Below, in pieces: positions 55,290 to 64,000 of a stretch of 64,000 nt of DNA; positions within the stretch are counted from its first letter, which is position 1; every line of letters begins with the position of its first letter. Both the position numbers and the translations under genes were made by a program. The stretch covers positions 47,919,001 through 47,983,000 of the forward strand of contig NC_073627.1 in the NCBI RefSeq assembly GCF_029407905.1, in the 5' to 3' direction. The notes under the pieces are model-generated. The model was not told where the DNA came from. It made no database searches and was given only the letters and a program-made list of their open reading frames with translations. This stretch comes from Bubalus kerabau (taxonomy: Eukaryota; Chordata; Mammalia; Artiodactyla; Bovidae).

Positions 55290-55550
55290 TCCTGCATCTT
55301 TACAACAAGTTCTGAATGATAGGTATTATTCTAACCATTGCATGAAAATAGAAACAGAGGTGAAAAAAGATGATGCTTTATATATCCAGTGAGGGCATAC
55401 GACTAGTAAGTGGTAGCTGCTGCTGCTAAGTCGCTTCAGTCGTGTCCGACTCTGTGCGACCCCATAGACGGCAGCCCATCAGGCTCCCGTGTCCCTGGTA
55501 GAGCAGCAATTCAAATCCAAATCAGCTCTTTCCATCACACCCTTGCCCCT
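55290..55550 (-). mobile_element. MIR SINE, split by BovA2
   Basis: Antisense MIR: AATGATAGGTATTATTCTAA and ACGACTAGTAAGTGGTA before the insertion, AGCAGCAATTCAAATCC after it. Confidence 0.8.
55417..55498 (-). mobile_element. BovA2 right-monomer fragment
   Basis: Antisense, GCTGCTGCTGCTAAGTCGCT to AGGCTCCCGTGTCCC. TGGTAG on both sides is a short possible target duplication. Confidence 0.88.
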
Positions 55551-56264
55551 AATGAATGAGCATCTTTGCTTCTGCAGCCCCATACCCACTACTCTGATAT
55601 CTCCCCCTCTGCAGCAGTGTCTGAGACTATCTCTCACCACCACCATCATCACCACCAATTACTGGTCCTATCTGTCCTTGGCTGTGTTTCATGTATCAGT
55701 TACTGGTCTAAACAATGACTTAGAATCAAAGATTCTCAGTTAAGCAATTCCTTTACAATATCCTTCTCATTGGATGAAACCCTTAATATGCAAGGAGAAT
55801 TGATTCAATGCACTCATTTATCGCCCTTGGGCAAACCTCTTAATCTTCTAAACTTCTATTTCTTTATGTTTGAGTTTGATCTTCTGCTTGGGCATTTCTA
55901 GCTAAATAAGTGTTCAGGACTTTATGGGGCTACCCACCCCATCCCTGCAGTATTCAGATCCCTTTCTTTCTTTTTGTATTGACCTTGTTATCTTTGTCCC
56001 ATTTCCCTAACATCTGTCTCCACATATGCCATGAATTAATTATCTCTGCCTCCAAGCTCCACAGATTGTTAGAGCAGAAAGCAGATGCACTTGCACCCAA
56101 CCCCATGGGTCTGCATGGGTCCTGAGATAGGACTTTCTTACCATTTAATATATGCTTATCTCACCAGACCATGCCACTGTCGCCAGCAAGCCACGTGCCA
56201 AGAGAGAGACCCAACTTCCTGGGACTGTATTTTCAATAAACAGGATTCCCACCCTAGGCAGAAG
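55551..56264. other. Unclassified; MIR-like piece at 55810-55880
   Basis: TTGGGCAAACCTCTTAATCT at 55828 is MIR-core-like on the plus strand. A short CAC/CAT-rich run sits at 55636-55657. No exon. Confidence 0.4.
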
Positions 56265-56800
56265 AACCGTTTATTCATTCATCCATCTCGCCACTCATTA
56301 ATTCAACAAATAGCTGTGTTTGTGTTAGTCACTCAGTCATGTCTGACTCTTTGCGACCCCATGGACTGCGGCCCACCAGGCTCTGTTGTCCACGGGATTT
56401 TCCAGGCAAGAATACAGGAATGGGTAGCCATTCCCTTCTCCAAGGGATCTTCCTGACCCAGGGATCAAACCCAGGTCTCCTGCACTGCAGGCAGATTCTT
56501 TACCATCTGAGCCACCAGGGAAACCTCCAATAAATAGTTACTGGACATCTTTTATGTACTGGGCTTTCTATTAGGTCCTGGGCATACAAGAAGAATAAGA
56601 AGACACAAGCCAGCCTCTAGCACAAGGGCTGACCAGACAGTGGAGGAAACAGATCCATAAATCAGCCATCACCACCTAAGTTACGACCTATGGATGTGTG
56701 CCTGGTCATGCACTGGAGGAGCATTTCAATCAGGACTGCAATCTGGTGAGGTCATGGAGTCTTCCCCAAGGAGGTAATGCCTGAGTTTTGAACGATGAGC
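56265..56800 (-). mobile_element. L2 LINE 3' end, split by Bov-tA
   Basis: Antisense L2: CATTCATCCATC and AATTCAACAAATAGCT, then after the SINE TTACTGGACATCTTTTATGT and GGTCCTGGGCATACAAGAAG. Confidence 0.75.
56316..56527 (-). mobile_element. Bov-tA SINE
   Basis: Antisense element flanked by CAACAAATAGCT (56304-56315) and CAATAAATAGTT (56528-56539), a 12-bp target duplication with two mismatches. Confidence 0.9.
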
Positions 56801-57728
56801 CCCACAAAATCTCACTTGCCTCTATTTCTTGTCTGGTCCTTCTGATTATTCTATAAGGAATGGTTAAATATGAGTGCTGAAGAGGCCTTTTGATATTATA
56901 TAAATGAACTCCCGACTGTATAAATATGGACAGGGAAGAAGAAAAAGTTTGTGGCATAGCCAAGCACACGGGTTGGGAGGCTTGAGGAAATTAATTCTAC
57001 TCACACAATTTGGGTTCTTCTAGCAAAAGTGATCTTGTCATAAGGCTTTCTCCTGGGGCACCAAATTGTCCTCTAAATTAGTTGAAAGCTATGGGTCCTG
57101 GATTATAAATGAGATCATGCCAATTTGTTAAAAAGCAGTTGAAAACCTGCTTAAAAATCTGTTTTAAAAAAATCTGTTAAAAATCTTTCCGTTACAAAGG
57201 TTTGAATGGTGGGAACATCGTAGACTTTTGGTAACACAATTGAAAGGTCCTTGTGTGTCCTTGCGGCACCAGCAGCCCGGCCCAGGCTCTCAGAAAGAGT
57301 GTGATGCAACCAGGAGCCTTCATTCTCTCTTCAGGACCACCTGGCAAAATGATCCACCCGCGTTGGTCTGTGATGGGCTGCTATACCTGCTGGATTGTCC
57401 CTTCCTCTCTCTCTCCCAGGACTTTTCAGGGACCCACAAGTTTCTATTCTTCATCTTCCCCCCATCAACCTCGATGCAGTGACCAGAGTCATAACCACCC
57501 GCTCCAGCATCAGGAACCTCCCCCTCCTCCATCCTGGATCTAAGGGTGGCAGGAGGGAACAGGGATGCTCAGTTTTGTTTTCCCCAGCACTGCTCACCCT
57601 GTGCTCTTTGGATAAGAACCTCCTCTTCATTTCAATACCAGAACAAGGAAATTAGCCTCCAACCCTTCTGAAAGACCAAGGTCTCTAGCATGGTGAATGA
57701 CAGCCAATTTCAGAAGTGAGGACTCCTG
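56801..57728. other. Unclassified sequence
   Basis: No repeat or exon recognised. Open frames at 57228-57655 carry no motif and lie in C-rich, low-complexity text. Confidence 0.4.
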
Positions 57729-57960
57729 GGACTTCCCTGGTGGTCCAGTGAAGACTCCCCCTGACAATGCAGGGGACGAGGACCTGATCCATCACTGGGT
57801 GAGTAAGACCCCACATGCCGTGGAGCAACTAAGCCCACGGGCAGTAGCTACTGAGCCTGAGAGCCCCAACTGGACAGAGCCCGTGTGACAGATCCCTGTG
57901 ATCCACTGAAGAACCCACAGCCAGTAGGACCTGACACAGCCAAATAATGAATAACTAAAA
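57729..57960 (+). mobile_element. CHR-type SINE with internal deletion
   Basis: Head GGGACTTCCCTGGTGGTCCA, a damaged middle (GACGAGGACCTGATCCATCA), and tail CAGCCAAATAATGAATAAC. Confidence 0.85.
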
Positions 57961-58384
57961 ACCAAAAAGAAGCAAGGGCTCCTAACTCCTAATCCAGTCA
58001 CCTTTCCTCTTTTCTCCGTACCTCCTTCCAGGCAACACCAGACGCAGAAGAGAAGCCCCAGCAGTAAATAAAGAATGACTTTGGGGAAAGTTTCTGAGTC
58101 TGTCTGAAGCAGTCCATAAGGATACAATCCCATGTCTCCCTTCAGGGGAGTTCTGCCAAAGCACACGGCCTTCAACAACAACATTTAACTCTTAGATTTG
58201 AGTGGCCGCCTTCTATGCTGGCATGGGAATGTGTATGTGATGTGGAGAATGGATGTCTGCACACATTCCTAGGGACTCTGTCACCGTCTTCCTTCTCCCC
58301 AGCACACAGCACTCACTAAACAAGGGACCCCAGCTCAGGCTCTTAGATTTTTGTTCCCAAGAACCTGCCTTGATCTACTCTTTG
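57961..58384. other. Unclassified sequence
   Basis: Nothing recognised. Confidence 0.4.
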
Positions 58385-58790
58385 CACCTGTTAGTTATCC
58401 ATCTTTGCTGTGTAACAAATTACCCCAATGTTCTGTGTCTTCAAGCAATAAATTCACAGCTTATGATTCAGTTTCTCTGGATAAAGAATCCAGGCACAGT
58501 TTCCTGGGTCCTCTGCCTCAGGATCTTTCAAGGTGTAATCAAGATGCAGGGGTTTTACTCATCACAAGGCTCCAATTGTGGGGTGGGGGTGGGGAATCTA
58601 CGTCCAAGTCTGCCCCTGAGGCCATTGGTGGGATTCAGTTCTTCATTAGCTGGAACCTTCTTCTGTTCCTTGTCCTGAGGGCCTCTCCATAAGCAGCTTA
58701 TGCCATGACAACCAGATTTATCAGAGACAGCAAGTGAGAGGGCAAGACAGAGTGAGCAGGATGGAATTCAGCTTTCGATAACCCAGCTGT
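58385..58790 (-). mobile_element. Ancient MLT-like LTR (weak name)
   Basis: Antisense: TGCTGTGTAACAAATTACCC at 58406, ATCCAGGCACAGTTTCCTGG, GGGCCTCTCCATAAGCAGCT, TTATCAGAGACAGCAAGTGA. The order fits an old ERVL/MaLR LTR. Confidence 0.55.
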
Positions 58791-59251
58791 GGAAATGCCA
58801 TTTCATCGTGTTTGCTGTATCAGCTGGGAACAGGTTTACTAGGTCCTGCCCGCAGAAGAGAAGGTGCCACACAAGGGTGTGAACACCAGGAGGCTGGTCT
58901 TTGCGCAGCTTGGAAGCGGCTCTGTTCGTTTCCCAACGCTTCCATGTCACGGGCTGGGTGACTCAGAGCACGGAAATGATTCTCTCATGGTTCTGGATGC
59001 TAGAAGTCCAAAGTCAAGGTATCAGCAGCGCCACGAGCTCTCAGAAAGGGGCTCTAGGGGGTGATCCTGGCTTACCCCTTCCCAGCCCCTGTGGCCTCCA
59101 GATTCCTGTGCCTTCGTTGCCTTGCAGCTGCTCACGACTGAGCCCTCTTCCTTCATCACGTGGCATTCTCTGTGTGCATCACCATCCTTTTCTTTGTTTA
59201 TTGTTGGTTTATATCCAGACTGAGATTATTAATTACTATTAATTAAATACC

Positions 59252-59530
59252 AGGACTTCCCTGGTGAGCTGCCTGCCAATGCAGAGGATACGGGTTCTAT
59301 CTCTGGTCCAGGAAGGTTCTACATGCCTCAGGGCAACTAAGCCTGTGCACCACAACTACGGAAGCCCATGCACCCTAGAGCCCACGCTCTGTAACAAGAG
59401 AAGACACCACAATGAGAAGCCCACGCACGGCAACTAAAGAGTAGCCCCCGCTCACTGCAACTGGACAAGCCTGCATGCAGCAGGCTTGCAATGAAGACCC
59501 AGCACAGCCAAAAATAAATAATTCAAAAAT
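59252..59530 (+). mobile_element. CHR-type SINE
   Basis: Head GGACTTCCCTGGTGAGCTGC with a short head deletion, body GTAACAAGAGAAGACACCAC, and tail CCAAAAATAAATAATTC. Confidence 0.88.
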
Positions 59531-59844
59531 GAATACCTAATTTCAAAAAGTTGAATCCAGATGGGACAATTTTCTATAATGCCAGTGAATATAGATGACT
59601 TCATGTAAATAAGATCAGTCAGTGATACTAGAAGAAAATGCTTTTATTTTTGCTAGTGTGACAATAAAAAAGCCCAAGGGAAGGGTGCAGAGGACACTTT
59701 CTAGAACAGTGATTTACAGCTTCACAAGGGAGGGTGTTTTCCTCTGTGTGTGTGTGTCTGGGTGTCCAGGTTTCTATGTCCAAACGTCCCTCTTCTTGCT
59801 GGACACCAGTCATGTTGGTTTTAGGATCCACTGTAATCCAGTAT

Positions 59845-60058
59845 GTGCTGGGCTTAGTCACTCAGTTGTGCCCAATTCCTGGCGACCCCGTGGACTGTAG
59901 CCTGCCGGGCCCGTCTGTCCATGGGGATTCTCCAGGCAAGAATACTGGAGTGGGTTGCCATGCCCTCCTCCAGGGGCTCTTCCCAACCCAGGGATCAAAC
60001 CCAGGTCTCCCACACTGTAGGCGGATTCTCCACCTGTCTGAGCCACCAGGGAAGCCCT
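59845..60058 (-). mobile_element. Bov-tA SINE
   Basis: Antisense element with exact 11-bp target duplication TAATCCAGTAT at 59834-59844 and 60059-60069. Confidence 0.95.
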
Positions 60059-60185
60059 TAATCCAGTATAAATTCATCTTAAGTTGATTATATCTGCAAA
60101 GACTCTATTTGCAAATAAGGTCCCATTCACAGGTTCTGGGTAGATATGGATTGAGGGGGCCCTGTGTAACCCAGCCCCGACCATG

Positions 60186-60839
60186 GCAGCATCAGCCGAC
60201 CTCTTCCACTCCCCCTGCAGCGGCCTCAACTCACACTCCCTTTTCTGTCCTCTTGTTGCTCTTCAGCCCAAACTTGGCCCCAGCGCACAGGCTACAATGA
60301 CTCAAACATGATTTAGCTATTTCTAGCTGGGTGCCCATGCCTCCTAGAGGATCCGAACAGCTTTAGGGTCATCCTAGGCAGAGGCTGACCTGGGAATTTT
60401 CAGTAACAAAGCAGTTAATACACGTGTCCTCTGTAAACCCCTGGGATCGGGACAATATTTCTGGCAAGAACAAGACCTTGAGGGATTTGGGAACTGAGGT
60501 GAAAACACCAAAGCCAACTGGATATGTCTTTGTGATTTTTAAGTCATCATTTTCAATCCCTTTTATCTTTTAATATACCTAAGCCCTTGACACATCACCT
60601 CCTAGAAACGTGTCTCACTAAAGCAGTGGTTCCCACTGGGAGTCTGTGCTTCCTTGACAAGGAGAAGTGGCTGGTGGGGAAGAGTATAAAAATGTCTGGG
60701 TTGGTAATGTGTTGTTTGAGGGTAATTCTGATACTGACTCTTTCAACCCCACTCCCCATCAGCAGATACTGGGCAACAATGCAATGAAAAGTGAATGTGC
60801 TCCCTAAACCGCCGATTCACAACAATTCCGCTTCTACCT
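60186..60839. other. Unclassified; hAT-like piece near 60622
   Basis: AGCAGTGGTTCCCACTGGGA at 60621 resembles the end of a hAT-Charlie element, but too little is left to name it. Confidence 0.35.
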
Positions 60840-61310
60840 ATACACTTAATATGTTCAGTTCACACTAGAGAAGCGTACATAAAAGGACACATACTAAAAC
60901 ATGTAGAAGGACATTCGTTGCAGCATTTTTCGTAATGGCAAAAATCTGGAAGCAACACAAACAGCCTTCAGGAGGAGAACGGATAAGCAAACGCTGGTAT
61001 AGTCCTAACATGGAATATTACACAGCAGTTAAACCAATTAGATCTATACGAATGTATAAAAATAGATGCTGAAAACAAAACCAGGGCGGGAAACAGCAAA
61101 CTTTAAACCATTGCATGCTGAAGGATGCCATATGTGCTAAATAAAAAAACGCACCAAGCAATACCACATTATGTGTATATGCAGTAAAAGATTAAAAAGC
61201 ATGAACAAGAAGGAAATTGACCAGATTCATGGATCTTGATTGCCTTTGGGCATGCAGGGAGGAGACTGAGACGGAAGAGGGGAAAAAGAGGATTTTACCT
61301 TTATGCTATC
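60840..61310 (+). mobile_element. Ancient L1M 3' end
   Basis: GGACATTCGTTGCAGCATTT, TGGAATATTACACAGCAGTT (61011), ATTAGATCTATACGAATGTA. Old L1 in sense orientation, ending just before the right-arm SINE. Confidence 0.6.
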
Positions 61311-61322
61311 CTATTTCCCTTA

Positions 61323-61545
61323 CGGGCTTCCCAGGTGGCGCTAGGGGTAAACAACTTGCCTGCCAATGCAGGAGACACAGGAGACACAGATTCGATCCCT
61401 GCATCAGAAAGATCCCCTGGAGGATGAAATGGCAACCCACTCCAGTATTCTTGCCTGGAGAATCCCATGGACAGAGGAGCCTGCTGGGCTACAGTCCATG
61501 AGGTCGCAAAGAGTAGGACACAACTGAGCGACTAACATTTTTCTA
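61323..61545 (+). mobile_element. Bov-tA SINE at the right-arm edge
   Basis: Sense element with the GGGCTTCCCAGGTGGCGCTA head type and an internal GGAGACACA duplication (61371-61388). Its 3' 110 bp matches the left-arm SINE closely, but its 5' part does not. CTATCCTAT occurs at 61306-61314 and 61543-61551. Confidence 0.9.
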
Positions 61546-62159
61546 TCCTATCAGAATATAAGGTCCACGAGAGCAGAAACTTCGTTTTCCTATTTTCTCA
61601 GTTCCTAGAATATTGCCTGCCACACAGCCAATGCTCAGTAAATATTTCTTCAGTGAATCAATCAGATCTTCTAGATTTATTTCCAGGGCAGGCAACACAT
61701 GACACTTGTGCAGCCCACAGCCGCTGAGTCCCTGGATCAATGCGGCTGTTGGAGTGTCTCTAACAAGCAGATCTCAGTCACCAAGAAATGCGGTGCGTGC
61801 GTCCCAACTACCCAGTTCCTACTCCCACTGCATCTTCGGTATTTCTGGACTGTCCTAGGGGTCACTTGCACACAGGGATCTCTCTAACTCCTCCCTCAGG
61901 ACAAGGACCCCCTTCTTTGTGCAGAATTACAGAGGATAGGCATTTGTTGGCTCCTAAAGGAGCTGAAGGAGCCCCTCTGACTCTGGTCCGTTGATGGGTC
62001 CCCCAGATTTTAAGTTCCAATGGGCTATTCTGGTTGGGCATTAAGAATGCAGGGTTGGTTTGTTTGTTTTTAATCCTGTCTTCCTTCACAAGAAACACCC
62101 TCCTGCCTCAGAACCTTAGTTCTCTGTTTTATGATTAAATCAGTGGCCCTACCATCCCT

Positions 62160-62350
62160 CCCTGGAGGTGAAAGGAGCCTGCTCTGATTGAGTACCTATA
62201 TACCCTAGACATACAGTAGGTGCTTTACCAACACACACTTATTTGATCCTCATAATAGTTGGAAAAGAGGCACATCACCATTTTACAGACAAGGACACTG
62301 AGGTAGTTGCCCCAGTTATCAAAGCTAATATATTTCAGAGTCAAGGCATA
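62160..62350 (-). mobile_element. MIR SINE in the right arm
   Basis: Antisense counterpart of the MIR at 37985-38165: CATTTTACAGACAAGGACAC at 62279. Confidence 0.85.
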
Positions 62351-62968
62351 TGCTTACATCTCTCTGATCCCTAAACCAGAGCACTTTCCATTTTGGAGTG
62401 AAATGAGAAGAAGGAGCGCTTTTGGCACACCAAAGGGAACACCCTGCCCCCCGGCCCAGCTGACCTCAACCCCACCCACTCCACACTGTCCGCAGATCCC
62501 TAGTTGTCGTTTAGACAAATTGGCTCCTGGGTCAGGAGTACTGACAGTGATGCTCCCATCTTATGATGATCCTTAAACGAGCACAGATTGATGTGAGGAG
62601 GCAGCCGGGACTATTCCTAGTGAAGGAACATTGATGGGAGATGGCTGGTGGCCATCTTAATTCAAAGGCTTTCTAGCCAGTTAAGTGACTTGCAAATAGT
62701 TCACTCTGATAATCCTTCATGATCAAGTTGTACAAGTGTATTATGCAGGGTAGCGCTGAAAAGACTGTATGAGCATAGAGTGATGGCTGACCCTGACCAG
62801 GAGGGAGTCTGTACTGTGCCAAGGTTCTCACACTCCCCATCGAACTCATTTCTAACCATGAGAGACCCTGGGACCCACACGATGCGGGGCTCAGTCCACA
62901 CACCAGGAGGTGAATCCAGACCTACTTCCTTTTTCTTGCAGAGGAGTGAATGGGACTGAGCAGTACGT

Positions 62969-62991
62969 AAAAAAAAAAAAAAAAAAAAAAA
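62969..62991 (+). repeat. (A)23 homopolymer
   Basis: The matching place in the left arm is (T)10 at 37367-37376, so the run lengthened or shrank after duplication. Confidence 0.9.
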
Positions 62992-62993
62992 TT

Positions 62994-64000
62994 CATCTTT
63001 GCATCCTGTAGAAAAGGCAGAGGAATGGGAGATCAAATTTTCAGCATTCACTGGATCATGGAAAAAGCAAGGACATTCCGGAAAAATATCTACTTCTGCT
63101 TCACTGACTACTTTAAACCCTTTGATGGTGTGGATCAAAACAAACTGTGGAAAAGTCTTAAGGAGGTGGGAGTACCAGACACCTCACCTGTCTCCTGAGA
63201 AACGTGCATGCAGGTCAAGAAGCAACAGTTTAGAATTAGACACAGAACAATGGACTGGTTCCAAATTGGGAAAAGCGTATGACAAGCCTGTATGTTGTCA
63301 CTCTGCTTATGTAACTTATATGCAGAGTTCATTGGGCTTCGCAGGTGGTGCGTATGATACCACTCTAATGGCCAAAAGTGAAGAAGAACTAAAGAACCTG
63401 TTGATAAAGGTGAAAGAGGAGAGTGAAAAAGCTGGCTTACAACTCAGCATTCAAAAAACTGAGATCATGGCATCCGGTCCCATCACTTCATGGCAAATAG
63501 ATGGGGAAACAGTGCAAGCAGTGACAGAGTTTACTTTCTTGGGCTCTGAAATCACTGCAGATGGTGACTGCAGCCATGACATACAGATACTTACTCCTTG
63601 AAAGAAAAGTTATGACCAACCTAGAAAGCAGATTAGAAAGCAGAGACATTACTTTGTCAACAAAGGTCCATCTAGTCAAAGCTTTGGTTTTTCCAGTAGT
63701 CATGTATGGATGTGAGAGTTGGACTATAAAGAAAGCTGAGCGCCGAAGAACTGATGCTTTTGAACTGTGGTTTGAAGAAGACTCTTGAGAGTCCCTTGGA
63801 CTGCAAGGAGGTCCAGCCACTCCATCCTAAAGGAAATCAGTCTTGAATGTTCATTGGAAGGACTTATATTGAAGCTGAAACTCCAATACTTTGGCTATCT
63901 GATGCGAAGAGCTGACTCATTTGGAAAGACCTTGATGCTGGGAAAGATTGAAGGCAGGAGGAAAAGGGGATGACAGAGGATGAGATGGCTGGATGGCATC
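62994..64000 (+). mobile_element. BovB variant (right arm), cut by window end
   Basis: Sense BovB starting at GTAGAAAAGGCAGAGG, with the same internal replacement (about 63327-63352, GGGCTTCGCAGGTGGTGC) as the left arm. The frame 62999-63601 is open but is shifted relative to the RT until the ADD region, where Y-A-D-D has become GAYD. The frames 63561-63788 and 63785-63973 hold the C-terminal part. Non-functional. Confidence 0.9.

Larger units (their letters stand above)
58920..60185 (-). mobile_element. ERVL-MaLR LTR (MLT1 type), split by two SINEs
   Basis: Antisense MLT1: ATGCTAGAAGTCCAAAGTCA at 58997 and TCACGTGGCATTCTCTGTGT. It resumes near 59745-59844 with ACACCAGTCATGTTGGTTTT, and again at 60070-60185 with TCTATTTGCAAATAAGGTCC. 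59531-59744 includes sequence I cannot assign. Confidence 0.75.
61546..64000 (-). repeat. Right arm of the inverted duplication, open at window end
   Basis: Reverse complement of 36357-38803. Order from left: L2 3' end (61546-61690, sense), unique sequence, MIR in antisense (62160-62350), unique sequence, an A-run, and the BovB variant in sense. Divergence is about 3.5% at 61740-62050 and about 6% at 62700-62930. Confidence 0.93.

Noticed and set aside
62999..63601. 200-codon BovB frame in the right arm as a working RT
   Set aside because: The first part is in the wrong frame for RT and the catalytic region is altered by the internal replacement.

Overview
The window looks like nuclear DNA of a bovid ruminant (cattle, sheep, goat or a relative; I cannot say which). 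The evidence is the repeat content: BovB (RTE-type LINE), the BovB-tailed SINEs Bov-tA and BovA/BovA2, cetartiodactyl tRNA-Glu SINEs (called CHR-type here) and ruminant-type L1. Older mammalian layers are also present: L2, MIR, ancient L1M and ERVL-MaLR LTRs of the MLT1/MST kind. I found no convincing host protein-coding exon, rRNA, functional tRNA, CRISPR or bacterial-type feature. Every recognisable protein is a LINE remnant (reverse transcriptase, endonuclease or L1 ORF1p), and all of these are broken. The window is best read as an intergenic or deep intronic, repeat-rich tract.

Layout. 0-16 kb: SINEs, L1 3' ends, a MaLR LTR and two BovB pieces set in old L2/MIR sequence, with a good CTCF-type motif near 15.2 kb. 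16.6-19.0 kb: an L2 split by an L1 that itself carries several SINEs, one of them fused to a tRNA-Ser-like head. 19-32 kb: L2, MIR, two MaLR LTRs split by young SINEs, and a 1.6 kb stretch (28.0-29.6 kb) that is nearly repeat-free and holds palindromic homeodomain/TCF-like sites. 32-36 kb: L1, SINE and BovB pieces. 36.3-38.8 kb: the left arm of an inverted duplication whose right arm is 61.5-64.0 kb and runs off the window. 40.1-50.1 kb: a BovB copy split by an end-to-end L1 with a 13-bp target duplication; that L1 carries a 1.5 kb BovB reverse-transcriptase segment where most of its ORF1 should be. 50-61 kb: MLT1, L1M and L2 remnants with SINE insertions, plus a BovB copy with an intact C-terminal frame.

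How the parts work together. LINEs supply retrotransposition machinery and SINEs use it, so the window records successive insertions, many dated relative to each other by nesting and target-site duplications. Nothing here appears able to move today. The most unusual items are the inverted duplication with a SINE at its edge, the L1/BovB chimera, the tRNA-Ser/Bov-tA fusion, and a BovB variant seen in three copies that share the same internal replacement. All identities are by eye; orientations and repeat names come from remembered family features and were not checked against a database.
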